A stretch of 64,000 bases of DNA, taken from Alphaproteobacteria bacterium. Lineage in GTDB: Bacteria; Pseudomonadota; Alphaproteobacteria; Caulobacterales; Hyphomonadaceae. The stretch is from the NCBI GenBank assembly GCA_018969425.1, contig JAGWYJ010000016.1:1-64000 (forward strand), read 5' to 3'. Every line of letters starts with the position of its first letter. The first letter of the stretch is position 1. The notes beneath the pieces are model-generated. The model saw only the letters and a list, made by a program, of their open reading frames with translations. It did no database searches and was not told where the DNA came from. The position numbers and the translations under genes are program-made. Below are positions 28,896 through 40,855 of the stretch, in pieces.

Positions 28896-28982
28896 CCGGC
28901 TGGGAAGGAGGAGCGTCGGATAAAAGACCGCGAGTCTGACGCCACCCTCAAGATTCTCACTTGCGCTGTCCGAAAACAGAAT

Positions 28983-29007
28983 GGGGCGACCTCTAAGAGG
29001 TCGCCCC
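28983..29007 (-). terminator. Terminator of the small lipoprotein gene
   Basis: GGGGCGACCT (28983-28992) and AGGTCGCCCC (28998-29007) form a perfect 10-base-pair stem with a 5-base loop. On the minus strand ATTCTGTTTTC follows. It lies 33 bases beyond the stop of the gene at 29040 and about 90 bases beyond the convergent VUT gene, which it might also serve. Confidence 0.75.
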
Positions 29008-29039
29008 ACCTTCCGACGCCCTGATTAGGGCCGAACGGA

Positions 29040-29276
29040 TTAGTGCTGCTCAGCAGGAGCCGCAGGAGCTTCAGCCGGAGCTGCAGCCGGATCAGCAGGA
29101 GCGGCAGCCGGGTCAACGGCAGCCGGCTCAGCAGCCGGAGCGGGCTCAGCAGCAGGAGCCGGTTCAGCAGCAGGAGCGGGCTCAGCAGCAGGAGCTGCGG
29201 CTTCTTCCTGGGTGCAGGCGGCGAGAGCGAGAGCTGCGACCGAAGCGGCCGCGACGACAACGAGTTTGAACGACAT
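29040..29276 (-). CDS. Small Ala/Pro/Glu-repeat lipoprotein
   Basis: The 78-residue product starts MSFKLVVVAAASVAALALAA and then Cys21, a lipoprotein signal. The mature part is almost entirely Ala, Pro, Glu and Asp, with a sixfold periodic unit APAAEP repeated about four times, then DPAAAPADPAAAPAEAPAAP and a final EQH. It is likely extended and unstructured, similar to small envelope spacers, and no catalytic function is expected. GGAGGG 9 bases before the ATG at 29274-29276 supports the start. It has its own terminator and so is probably monocistronic. Confidence 0.7.
   Translation of the reverse strand: MSFKLVVVAAASVAALALAACTQEEAAAPAAEPAPAAEPAPAAEPAPAAEPAAVDPAAAPADPAAAPAEAPAAPAEQH
29125..29196. 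repeat. Four tandem 18-bp repeats inside the small lipoprotein gene
   Basis: The units start at 29125, 29143, 29161 and 29179 and differ at only one to three positions (unit form GGCTCAGCAGCAGGAGCG). Being a multiple of three, changes in copy number would lengthen or shorten the APAAEP region without a frameshift. Confidence 0.85.
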
Positions 29277-29486
29277 GTGGAAGATCCCTCCGACGGACCA
29301 TAATCCGCCTCGGACAAGACATTCCCCGGGCGGCATGCGTTTCATCACCATTGGACGAAAAATTTCAAGTGGTTGAATCATTGCGTTTTATACAGCTTTG
29401 CTTCCTGAGCGCCAACGGTTCGGCCTGCGGTTCATTCCTCCTGAAACCTGAGGAAAGACGGTCCGGATCGCCTGACCATTCGAAGA

Positions 29487-29502
29487 AAGGCCAAAGGGCC
29501 TT
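29487..29502 (-). terminator. Candidate terminator of thyA
   Basis: On the minus strand AAGGCC and GGCCTT form a 6-base-pair stem with a 4-base loop followed by TCTT. It lies about 70 bases past the thyA stop. The stem is short, so this is a moderate call. Confidence 0.45.
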
Positions 29503-29572
29503 GAATCCATTCAACTGTTGGACACGCACTCGTGAACAGGCGGAGTGATCCACGTGATCGTGAAGACAGACC

Positions 29573-30367
29573 CTAAACAGCGACCGGGGCGCGGATAGCC
29601 GGATCCGGTGTGTAATTAAGAAGCGTGAAATCTTCGTAATCCCACCCAAAAAGGTCGGTTTTTGACGGGTTGAGCACGATTTCAGGCAGCGGACCCGGAG
29701 TTCGCGACAACTGGAGACGAGCCTGATCAAAGTGATTCGAGTAAAGGTGAACATCGCCGAAAGAGTGGACGAACTCTCCCGGAGCGAGACCCGTGGCCCG
29801 CGCCATCAGCAGCGTAAGGAGCGCGTACGATGCGATATTGAACGGGACACCGAGAAAAACATCCGCAGAGCGCTGATAAAGCTGGCAGCTCAGGCGGCCG
29901 TCCATGACTGAGAATTGGAAGAGACAGTGGCAGGGAGGAAGCGCCATGTCGTTCACCTCTCCCGGATTCCAGGCGGAAACGATCAAACGCCGGGAATTTG
30001 GATTTCTCAGGATCTCGTCTCGAACCCAGGCGATCTGATCAATGGTCTGACCTGAAGCGGTCTCCCACGATCGCCACTGTTTTCCATAGACGGGCCCGAG
30101 TTCGCCATTCTCATCCGCCCATTCGTCCCAAATGGTGACGCCTCGATCCTGAAGCCATTTAACGTTCGTTTCCCCGCGCAGAAACCACAGCAGCTCGACA
30201 ATGATGGACTTCACATGAAGCCGTTTGGTGGTGACAAGAGGAAAGCCCGCAGACAGGTCGAATCTCATCTGACGCCCGAAGACGCCTCGCGTGCCGGTTC
30301 CCGTTCGGTCGGGTCGATCCACTCCGTGCGTGAGTATGTCTCGAAGGAGTTCATGATACTGAATCAA
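29573..30367 (-). CDS. thyA: Thymidylate synthase
   Basis: ThyA methylates dUMP to dTMP using methylene-tetrahydrofolate. The length of 264 equals that of the E. coli enzyme. [20 protein letters not shown] is the phosphate-loop region, and [10 protein letters not shown] contains the catalytic cysteine (about residue 146). [20 protein letters not shown] carries the dUMP-binding Arg-Ser-x-Asp motif, and [16 protein letters not shown] the C-terminal contacts. No ATG is available at the right place: conservation ([13 protein letters not shown]) begins immediately after a TTG at 30365-30367, which follows GGGGGAA by about 8 bases, so TTG is the start. Confidence 0.95.
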   Translation of the reverse strand: MIQYHELLRDILTHGVDRPDRTGTGTRGVFGRQMRFDLSAGFPLVTTKRLHVKSIIVELLWFLRGETNVKWLQDRGVTIWDEWADENGELGPVYGKQWRSWETASGQTIDQIAWVRDEILRNPNSRRLIVSAWNPGEVNDMALPPCHCLFQFSVMDGRLSCQLYQRSADVFLGVPFNIASYALLTLLMARATGLAPGEFVHSFGDVHLYSNHFDQARLQLSRTPGPLPEIVLNPSKTDLFGWDYEDFTLLNYTPDPAIRAPVAV

Positions 30368-30607
30368 GATTTGGTTCCCCCGAGTTCAGTCCTCTTTCGG
30401 CGTCTTCAGACATGCGCCCAGGCTTAATCCAAGGCAAGTGAGGTCAAGTGAAGCGCGGAAAGCCACCCTGTGAATAAAGTCGTTTTAGACGCCTGAACGT
30501 CTCTCTAGGCCCGGGGCATGAGCTGAAATGGTCGCCTGATTGGGACGGCTGCACGCCCAGAGCGTCGGCCCTTGGGACAGGGCGCCGACGGGCATGGGAA
30601 AGCAGGG

Positions 30608-31291
30608 TCAATCGACGCTGAGAAGACGAAAACGAAAAGCCAGACCAGCGAGACCGGCTCCCAGAAGAGGCGCGATAATAAACAGCCAAAGCTGGGAAAG
30701 GGCGGCGCCCTGAGCAAGAAGTGCGGGACCGAAGCTCCTCGCAGGATTGACCGATACGCCCGTCACCTGAATTCCCACGATATGAATCACTGTGAGGGTG
30801 AGACCGATGGCGAGGCCGGCGAAGTGCGTCGGCGCCTTGGATTGGGTCGAGCCCAGAATCACCACGACGAAGATCAAGGTCGCGACCGTCTCAAACAAAA
30901 AGGCGGCGGCAAGCGAATACTCGCCGAGATACCCCGCTCCCCAGCCATTAGCCCCCAGTGCATAGGGCCCCATCGAGAACGACGAAGCTCCGGACGCAAT
31001 CAGATAAAGCAAGCCCGCCCCGGCAAGGGCGCCGAGAAACTGGGCGATCCAGTACCGGACCATATCAGTGAGCGACATTCGACCCGACACAAACGCCCCA
31101 AAGGAGACCGCGGGGTTCACATGACACCCGGAGATCGGCCCGACCCCGTAGGCCATGGCCACGATCGCAAGCCCAAACGCAAATGCGATGCCGAGCTGTC
31201 CCACAACCCCAGATCCCGCCAGAACAGCTGCGCCGCATCCCAGCAGGACAAGGGTCAGCGTTCCTATGAACTCCGCAGTCAGTTTCTTCAT
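30608..31291 (-). CDS. aqpZ: Aquaporin Z-like water channel
   Basis: This is a 227-residue MIP-family channel with six membrane helices and two NPA half-helices: CHVNPAVSFGAFVSGR and VSVNPARSFGPALLAQG. The constriction residues expected of a strict water channel are present: a His in VIHIVGIQVTG, a small residue in the same stretch, and Arg after the second NPA. This favours AqpZ over the glycerol facilitators. GAGGG 4 bases before the ATG at 31289-31291 sets the start. It lies upstream of thyA on the same strand with 240 bases between, which hold no gene. It is divergent from ssrA. Confidence 0.92.
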   Translation of the reverse strand: MKKLTAEFIGTLTLVLLGCGAAVLAGSGVVGQLGIAFAFGLAIVAMAYGVGPISGCHVNPAVSFGAFVSGRMSLTDMVRYWIAQFLGALAGAGLLYLIASGASSFSMGPYALGANGWGAGYLGEYSLAAAFLFETVATLIFVVVILGSTQSKAPTHFAGLAIGLTLTVIHIVGIQVTGVSVNPARSFGPALLAQGAALSQLWLFIIAPLLGAGLAGLAFRFRLLSVD

Positions 31292-31399
31292 GACGCCCTC
31301 CCTCAAGGCCGTCGCCTTGACATCTCATCCCGCTCCACACTGCCCAGTCTGTCGGCCAACCGCCAGAGCCTTTTTGGGTGAGAGACGTCTCATGAAGCC

Positions 31400-31428
31400 T
31401 TCACTTCGAAAGCGCGAAGGTCTATATA
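31400..31428 (+). promoter_or_regulatory. Candidate promoter of ssrA
   Basis: TTCACT (31400-31405) and TATATA (31423-31428) are separated by 17 bases. A start about seven bases after the -10 box would fall at about 31436, just upstream of the first tmRNA piece. Confidence 0.5.
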
Positions 31429-31435
31429 AGACGAG

Positions 31436-31750
31436 TTCCTCGGAACTATGGCGATAAACCCGCGCGTAATAAGCGGCTCGGACCCGGGGGCGGTACCCGG
31501 CGGCTCCACCAGAACTCTCCGGTCGTGGCCGGACGGCAAGGGGCCGAAATAGCATCGACGGACGTGTAAAGGCGATGACTTCGCTCGACTGGGCCCCGAC
31601 AGAAGCCCGATACGCAATAGTTGCCAACGACAACTTTGCTGAAGGTCAGGCTCTCGCAGCGTAATGCAGTGCGGGTCTAACCGAACCTAAGTCCTCAGCT
31701 GTAGCAAGCTGAGGCGGGGCCCGGGGGCGCCTGGCAACAGAAGCCCCCAC
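31436..31750 (+). ncRNA. ssrA: Two-piece, circularly permuted tmRNA
   Basis: tmRNA rescues stalled ribosomes and tags the unfinished protein for degradation. The acceptor piece comes first: a T-arm (CCGGG, loop GGCGGTA, CCCGG), then CGGCTCC and ACCA ending at 31511. After a spacer of 28 bases (31512-31539) the coding piece starts with GGGGCCG (31540-31546), which pairs fully with CGGCTCC to make the 7-base-pair acceptor stem. The tag frame, from 31623 to a TAA at 31662-31664, encodes ANDNFAEGQALAA, a typical alphaproteobacterial degradation tag. ACCCGC near 31457 and GCGGGT near 31671 can pair to hold the two pieces together. The outer ends are estimates. Confidence 0.93.
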
Positions 31751-31951
31751 TCAATCCCGTCAGGCGAGATTTATCAGGTCTGTGATGTCGTTGACATTGA
31801 TAGGGCTGAGCGCAGTCCTCTGAGGTCTTTTCTGGATTGATCATCGCTTTGAAGGCATTCAACGCAACCTCGCTTTCGCTCCCGACTAGAACGTGATTTA
31901 CGTCATGCAGGGCCGGGATTAGACGATCGGCGGGCGTTTCAGGAGGACACG

Positions 31952-32440
31952 TTGGAGCGCGGCGCATCTCATAAAGACCAGATAGGCTACAACGCCCTGA
32001 CCCAGGCGGCGATGAGAGGCGTGCTGCGAGCGACGCTTCGAAAGGTCTCAGCCCAGAAAGCGCTGCCAGGCGATCATCACTTCTATCTCACATTCAAGAC
32101 CCGAATGCCGGGCGTCCAGATGGCCGACCACCTCAAGGATCGTTTTCCGGACGAAATGACCATTGTGATCCAGCATCAGTACTGGGACTTCGAAGTGTAC
32201 GATGATCGGTTTGAAATCATCCTCAAGTTTTCCGGCGTGCCGCAGCATCTCCGAGTGCCGTTCGCGGCGGTGACCCGATTTGTCGATCCTTCGGTCAATT
32301 TTGGGCTCCAGTTCGAAGATGGGCCCGAGACGAAGGAGATCCTGGAGCCGGAGTCTGGTCAATTCGGACAAACAGGTTCGAGCGCTTCGCAGGAACCGGC
32401 CGGGACTGTGGTGTCGTTGGACGCTTTCCGGCGCAAATGA
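31952..32440 (+). CDS. sspB: SspB, ClpXP adaptor for ssrA-tagged proteins (alpha type)
   Basis: SspB binds the ssrA tag and delivers tagged proteins to ClpXP. HHFYLTFKTRMPGVQMADHL, followed by FPDEMTIVIQHQYWDFEVYD, then LKFSGVPQHLRVPFAAVTRF and VDPSVNFGLQFE, cover the tag-binding fold. The extreme C-terminus VVSLDAFRRK is the ClpX-binding peptide, separated by a flexible linker. No ATG lies at the right place. A TTG at 31952 preceded 5 bases earlier by a perfect AGGAGG is the best start, giving 162 residues. The gene lies 200 bases after ssrA, which makes the tag it recognises, and overlaps the following thioesterase gene by four bases. Confidence 0.92.
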   Translation: MERGASHKDQIGYNALTQAAMRGVLRATLRKVSAQKALPGDHHFYLTFKTRMPGVQMADHLKDRFPDEMTIVIQHQYWDFEVYDDRFEIILKFSGVPQHLRVPFAAVTRFVDPSVNFGLQFEDGPETKEILEPESGQFGQTGSSASQEPAGTVVSLDAFRRK

Positions 32441-32913
32441 CGTCCGATCCGGCATCAGACAACAACGCTCAGACGCCTCCGAAGATGAGCGACGAGGAGA
32501 TGCTGGCGAGATTTCAGAATTCCAAGAAGCGTCCTGCCTGTTCCAACACGCTTGGCATGCGGCTGACCTCAGTCGACCAAGCGAATATGCGGATCACAAT
32601 GGAGTTCGAGGCCTCTGCAGCTTTCGCCAATCCGACCGGAGCGATTCAGGGCGGCTTTCTCGCCGCCATGCTGGATGAAGCGACCAGCACATGCGCCATC
32701 ATCGCCTCAAATGTGACGATGAATGCTCCAACGCTGGAAATGAAGGTATCCTACCTTCGACCGCTGTTTCCAGGTCGAGCCGAGGCCCGGGCGCAGATAC
32801 TTCGATGGGGAAAATCGATCTGCTTCATTGAAGCTGAGCTTTTCAATCAGGAGGGCGAAATGGTGGCTAAGGCGAGCGCCACGCAGGCTCCGAAACCATT
32901 TCGTCGCCTCTAA
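32437..32913 (+). CDS. PaaI-like hotdog-fold thioesterase
   Basis: The 158-residue protein has a hotdog domain with FANPTGAIQGGFLAAMLDEA near residue 75 (the Gly-Gly and acidic residue of PaaI-type acyl-CoA thioesterases). MNAPTLEMKVSYLRPLFPGR follows, then the closing strand CFIEAELFNQEGEMVAKASA. It probably hydrolyses an acyl- or aryl-CoA; the natural substrate is unknown. The ATG overlaps the sspB stop (ATGA), so translation is coupled. It converges on ligA with 29 bases between the stops. Confidence 0.85.
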   Translation: MTSDPASDNNAQTPPKMSDEEMLARFQNSKKRPACSNTLGMRLTSVDQANMRITMEFEASAAFANPTGAIQGGFLAAMLDEATSTCAIIASNVTMNAPTLEMKVSYLRPLFPGRAEARAQILRWGKSICFIEAELFNQEGEMVAKASATQAPKPFRRL

Positions 32914-32942
32914 GATAACGCTCTGAGCGACGCGAAAGACCC

Positions 32943-37066
<4,124 letters not shown>

Positions 37067-37261
37067 GAACTAAAGATAGACCAAAAAGAACAAAAAGGGA
37101 ACACATAACTCGCATGAACGGTCTTCCGGTCTCCAAAAAGCGCGCAGAGAGCCTAAATGCTCTCTGAGCGGGGTCTGTGAGCGGGGAGCGCGTCATGATA
37201 TGCCCCGTCCATCAGCGCGGATCGGCTCCTCGCGATCCGGGCAACATCGGGAGACTGAACC

Positions 37262-37861
37262 ATGAAACGAATTCTCCTCGCGGCCGCCGTCGGCCTCACC
37301 TCCATCACCGCAGCCGCCCTCTCGGCGGGGCCGGCGTTCGCAGCCCTGACCGTGGGCGCCAGCGCCCCTGAGTTTGCAGCCAAAGGCATGCTCGGCGGAA
37401 AAGAGTTCACATTCAAACTGTCCGAAGCCCTCAAAAAAGGACCGGTAGTCGTGTACTTTTTCCCGGCCGCCTATACGCCGGGCTGCACGCTTGAAACCCA
37501 GCTGTTCGCCGATGCTGCCGATGAGTTTAAAGCCGCGGGAGCGACTCTGATAGGAGTGACGGGCGGAGCGAAGCTTGCGGACGGGTCTATGGCCAGCGCA
37601 AGCGAGAACCTCGCGCGTCTCGCCGAATTCTCTAAGGAGCACTGCCGCGACAAATTCCCGATCGCAGCCGTCTCGGCGGACACCATCGCAAAATACAACG
37701 TCGTAATGCCGCAAAGAACTGAGCTGAGCGACCGCACATCCTACGTGATCGGAAAAGACGGCAAGATCCTTCTGTCGCATACGACGCAAAAGCCCGACGA
37801 ACACATCACCAAGACACTCGCCGCATTGAAATCAATGGCGAGCGGCGGGCATCAGCACTAA
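37262..37861 (+). CDS. Exported peroxiredoxin (BCP/AhpC-TSA type)
   Basis: A signal peptide (residues 1-27, ending AFA) precedes a thioredoxin-fold peroxiredoxin. YFFPAAYTPGCTLETQ shows the active-site Pro-x3-Thr-x2-Cys with the peroxidatic cysteine at residue 75, and a second cysteine in SKEHCRDKFP may serve as the resolving partner. SDRTSYVIGKDGKILLSHTT is the usual C-terminal strand pair. Most BCP-type enzymes are cytoplasmic, so the clear export signal is notable: this one should remove peroxides in the periplasm. It is the only plus-strand gene among recN, bamD, lpxC and their neighbours and is probably a single-gene unit. Confidence 0.88.
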   Translation: MKRILLAAAVGLTSITAAALSAGPAFAALTVGASAPEFAAKGMLGGKEFTFKLSEALKKGPVVVYFFPAAYTPGCTLETQLFADAADEFKAAGATLIGVTGGAKLADGSMASASENLARLAEFSKEHCRDKFPIAAVSADTIAKYNVVMPQRTELSDRTSYVIGKDGKILLSHTTQKPDEHITKTLAALKSMASGGHQH

Positions 37862-37890
37862 CAGTCTGGCGTGCTCACCTGAAGAAAAAG

Positions 37891-37920
37891 TGCGGCCGGC
37901 GGAGATCTCCGCCGGCCGCA
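37891..37920 (-). terminator. Palindromic terminator between the peroxiredoxin gene and bamD
   Basis: GCGGCCGGCGGAGA (37892-37905) is followed at once by its perfect complement, giving a 14-base-pair stem (15 with the flanking T-A). On the minus strand CTTTTTCTTC follows, an intrinsic terminator for bamD. On the plus strand only AATTT follows, so it may also serve the peroxiredoxin gene less efficiently. Confidence 0.85.
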
Positions 37921-37949
37921 AATTTGAAACGATCATTGCAACGGACCGA

Positions 37950-38789
37950 TCAGAATATACCGTCCCACATCCGGGAGAGCCAGTTGCCCTGATTGTCCTT
38001 GGGAGCGGTCGGCAGCTCTATGCCCTTGCCGGTCATCAGCTCATAAGTGTCGGCGTACCACTCCGAGCCCGGATAATTGTAGCCCAGAACCGCTGCCGCC
38101 GCCTGCGCCTGGCCTGTCAGACCGATCGACAGGTACGACTCGACAAGCCTGTGAAGCGCTTCAGGCGTATGAGTTGTCGTATCATAGGTCTTGATCACCG
38201 TCTGGAAGCGATTAATTGCCGCCAGGTGCTCATTACGCTTGAGGTAATACCGCCCGATCTCCATTTCCTTCCCCGCAAGCTGATCACGAACCATGTCCGT
38301 TTTCAGCTCGGCGTCTCTCGCATACTCGCTTTCAGGAAAGCGGGCAGTCACTTCCTTGAGAGCCGCAAGAGCCAGTTCAGAGCGGGCCTGCTCACGCCCG
38401 ACATCGATAATCTGGTCGAAATTCGAGACAGCCACGAGATAATACGCGTAGGGAGCGTCCTCTGCGCCCGGATGGAGCGCAATGTATTCCTGAGCGCTGG
38501 AGACGGCCTTGTCGTAATCTCTGGACCGATAGTGAGCATAAGCGGCCATGAGCATGGATCTCTGGGCCCACACTGAGTAGGGATGCTGGCGCTGCACCTC
38601 TGCGAACTGCTGAGCAGCGAGATCCCAGTTCTTGCGATCGAGACTCTCGGTGGCCTCAGAGTAGATGGTCTCGACCGGCCGCTCGACATAGGCAAGCTCC
38701 TCCTGGCGCGCTGAGCTCGCGCAGGCGCTGACCGCAAGGCCCGCAAGAGCCGCGAAAAAACGCGCCTTCGGAAGATTGGCTGATCGCAT
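37950..38789 (-). CDS. bamD: BamD, outer-membrane assembly lipoprotein
   Basis: BamD is the essential lipoprotein of the BAM complex that inserts beta-barrel proteins. A lipoprotein signal ends LAGLAVSAC with Cys23. TPR repeats follow: NWDLAAQQFAEVQRQHPYSV, YDKAVSSAQEYIALHPGAED, and later YYLKRNEHLAAINRFQTVIK. These match the BamD/ComL pattern, and 279 residues is the normal size. GGAG 8 bases before the ATG at 38787-38789 supports this start over a longer open frame upstream. It lies between the DUF4349 gene and recN on the same strand and ends in a strong terminator. Confidence 0.95.
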   Translation of the reverse strand: MRSANLPKARFFAALAGLAVSACASSARQEELAYVERPVETIYSEATESLDRKNWDLAAQQFAEVQRQHPYSVWAQRSMLMAAYAHYRSRDYDKAVSSAQEYIALHPGAEDAPYAYYLVAVSNFDQIIDVGREQARSELALAALKEVTARFPESEYARDAELKTDMVRDQLAGKEMEIGRYYLKRNEHLAAINRFQTVIKTYDTTTHTPEALHRLVESYLSIGLTGQAQAAAAVLGYNYPGSEWYADTYELMTGKGIELPTAPKDNQGNWLSRMWDGIF

Positions 38790-38864
38790 GTTGAACGCTC
38801 CAGAGGCCCAGACCGGGCCTTTGTAGACCAAAGACAGACCCCAGTCCAAGTCCATACGCTGCGA

Positions 38865-39821
38865 TCAGAATGATCTTGTCGTCCCGCCGCCGTGAGAGGA
38901 CGCCTGGGTCTTTCTTCGGCGGCGGAGACGTCCAAGCCCAGCCCACCCGACCCAGCACAGGGCGCCCAGAGCGATAACCCACGGCAGGGCCCCGGCTACA
39001 AAAGTCACCACCCCGGCCAGAGACGTCACAAGGCTAGGAATGATGCCCGACACCGCCTCGACCAGAGGCCTCCAGACCGACCCTGATACGGCGGAGAACC
39101 GAGGCTGATAGCTCAAGGTCAGGGAGGACATCGACACCCGCGCCCGCATTGCGTTGAGAATAGACTGCGTCGAATCGATTTCAGCCTGGACCCGGGCAAG
39201 CTCCCGTTCAATCTCGAGCAGGTCGCCAAGCTTGCCTGGCCGATCCCTAAGAAGAGCCTGAAGACGGCTGCGAAGGCTTCGATTCGTCTCCAGACGAACC
39301 GATGTATCGATGATCTGGACAGTCAGATCCTCCGAGGAGGTTTGACTGGAATCCAGCACGGCGTCGAATGCCTCAAGCCCGTCTTCGAGTCCCGAACGAA
39401 ACCCGGCGACCCAATCCGAAGTCGCTCTGAGCTCGAGACCGCCGCTGGCATAGTCCTCCCCCAGACCCGAGATGGATGAAGAGACAACGAAGCACCTCTC
39501 CGGCCCGGCCGACTCGCACGCGGCGCGATGAGCATCGAGCAGCTCCTCCATCTTTCCTGTCGGAACGGCGATCCCGAATGCGTAAGCGTACGCGATCTGT
39601 CGGCCCTCTACTGCGCCCGGTGAAACGGGAGGAGCCGCCGGATCGACGACGTCGCGATCAGAAACTGCGGGGAATGCCTGAGGTTCGGCGGCCTCGACCT
39701 GCTTAAACTCGGCAGACCCCGAAGCTGTGACATCAGAGGCGGCTGGCTGAGCCTGATCAGTCTTCTGGCAACCGGCCGTCAGCAGGCTGACCGCAGTCAC
39801 GAGTCCGATCCATGCCTTCAT
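38865..39821 (-). CDS. DUF4349 lipoprotein
   Basis: A lipoprotein signal (MKAWIGLVTAVSLLTAGC, Cys18) is followed by an acidic, low-complexity stretch to about residue 75. The DUF4349 region then includes IAYAYAFGIAVPTGKMEELL and a coiled coil with LEIERELARVQAEIDSTQSI (about residue 205 on). A membrane span lies near the C-terminus (VVTFVAGALPWVIALGALCW), ending in a basic tail. The protein thus has lipid at one end and a transmembrane anchor at the other. Function is unknown in the family. GGAGG 7 bases before the ATG at 39819-39821 decides the start. It sits between lpxC and bamD, both outer-membrane biogenesis genes. Confidence 0.78.
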   Translation of the reverse strand: MKAWIGLVTAVSLLTAGCQKTDQAQPAASDVTASGSAEFKQVEAAEPQAFPAVSDRDVVDPAAPPVSPGAVEGRQIAYAYAFGIAVPTGKMEELLDAHRAACESAGPERCFVVSSSISGLGEDYASGGLELRATSDWVAGFRSGLEDGLEAFDAVLDSSQTSSEDLTVQIIDTSVRLETNRSLRSRLQALLRDRPGKLGDLLEIERELARVQAEIDSTQSILNAMRARVSMSSLTLSYQPRFSAVSGSVWRPLVEAVSGIIPSLVTSLAGVVTFVAGALPWVIALGALCWVGWAGLGRLRRRRKTQASSHGGGTTRSF

Positions 39822-39884
39822 GTCGCCACCTCCCTGATCCGTGCCCACGACCGACGTCGGAAAACAAGCGCGATCTCCGCCAGC

Positions 39885-40772
39885 TCAGGTCGTTCCCGAG
39901 CGCCAGCCAGCGTCCGCGGCGTTGCGCCAGGCAAACGAGGATGGATCGCTGAATATCGCCCGGAGCAGTCGATTGTTAAGCTCATGACCAGGCTGAAACC
40001 CTTCATACAACCCCTCGATGGGACCGCCTGCAAGGAACAGATCGCCGATGACATCCAGCAGCTTGTGACGAACGAATTCATCGGAGCATTGCAATCCGGC
40101 GGGATTAAGAACCTGATCTCCGTCAATCACAATGGCGTTGTCCATCGAGCCGCCCCTTGCAAGACCCCGGGCTCGAAGGGCCTCGACCGTCTCGAGAAAG
40201 CCGAAGGTTCGCGCAAAGGCGATCTCACGCTCGAACGCCCCGGGCGTCATGGTGAAATCCAAAAGCTGACGTCCGATAGCGCGGGTCTTGAAGTCGATCT
40301 CCACTCGGAAGCGAGCCTCGGAGCATGGCGACAGACGAACCCATTTGACGCCGTCACGGACTTCCACAGGCCTAAGAATTGTCAGCACCCGCCTCATCCC
40401 AGGCAGGGTTTGGACGCCAGCTGTTGAGAGCAGCCGACAAAAAGGAGCCGAGGAACCGTCCAGTATAGGGGCCTCAGGACCGTCCAGCTCAACAATCAGA
40501 TTATCAATTCCCGCCCCCGCGCACGCCGCGAGAAGATGCTCGACGGTCGCCACGGTGACCCCGTCCGCGTTGCAGAGATTTGTTCCAAGCTGGGTAGTCG
40601 CGACATTCAGGGCGAGAGCCGGAACGACATTATCCCGCTCCGCCACGTCGCGACGAATGAAACGCACCCCGTGATCCGACGGGGCCGGTTTAAACAGCAG
40701 ATCGACCTTGACGCCGGTATGAAGCCCTACGCCTGAGCAGCTAACCTCACGGACGATCGTCGATTGAAGCAC
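39885..40772 (-). CDS. lpxC: UDP-3-O-acyl-N-acetylglucosamine deacetylase
   Basis: LpxC carries out the committed zinc-dependent step of lipid A synthesis. TIVREVSCSGVGLHTGVKVD opens the protein, and TVEHLLAACAGAGIDN holds a zinc histidine (His79). DEFVRHKLLDVIGDLFLAG carries the second His and the Asp ligand, and GLYEGFQPGHELNNRLLRAI the catalytic histidine. The conserved fold begins immediately after a GTG at 40770-40772, with AGGGG 9 bases upstream, so I take GTG as the start. The 295 residues are normal. It follows ftsZ by about 80 bases, the common alphaproteobacterial arrangement, and implies a lipopolysaccharide-bearing outer membrane. Confidence 0.95.
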   Translation of the reverse strand: MLQSTIVREVSCSGVGLHTGVKVDLLFKPAPSDHGVRFIRRDVAERDNVVPALALNVATTQLGTNLCNADGVTVATVEHLLAACAGAGIDNLIVELDGPEAPILDGSSAPFCRLLSTAGVQTLPGMRRVLTILRPVEVRDGVKWVRLSPCSEARFRVEIDFKTRAIGRQLLDFTMTPGAFEREIAFARTFGFLETVEALRARGLARGGSMDNAIVIDGDQVLNPAGLQCSDEFVRHKLLDVIGDLFLAGGPIEGLYEGFQPGHELNNRLLRAIFSDPSSFAWRNAADAGWRSGTT

Positions 40773-40855
40773 CGGGCGAAGCCCCTTCGATTACCGAACC
40801 TGGCGGAGATCGCGCCGCCGGCAGTTCAGGACGCGCCCCTTACCACTGAGCCGGC

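Noticed and set aside
29125-29196. Tandem repeats as a CRISPR array
   Set aside because: The repeats are 18 bp, directly adjacent without spacers, and encode a periodic peptide in frame.
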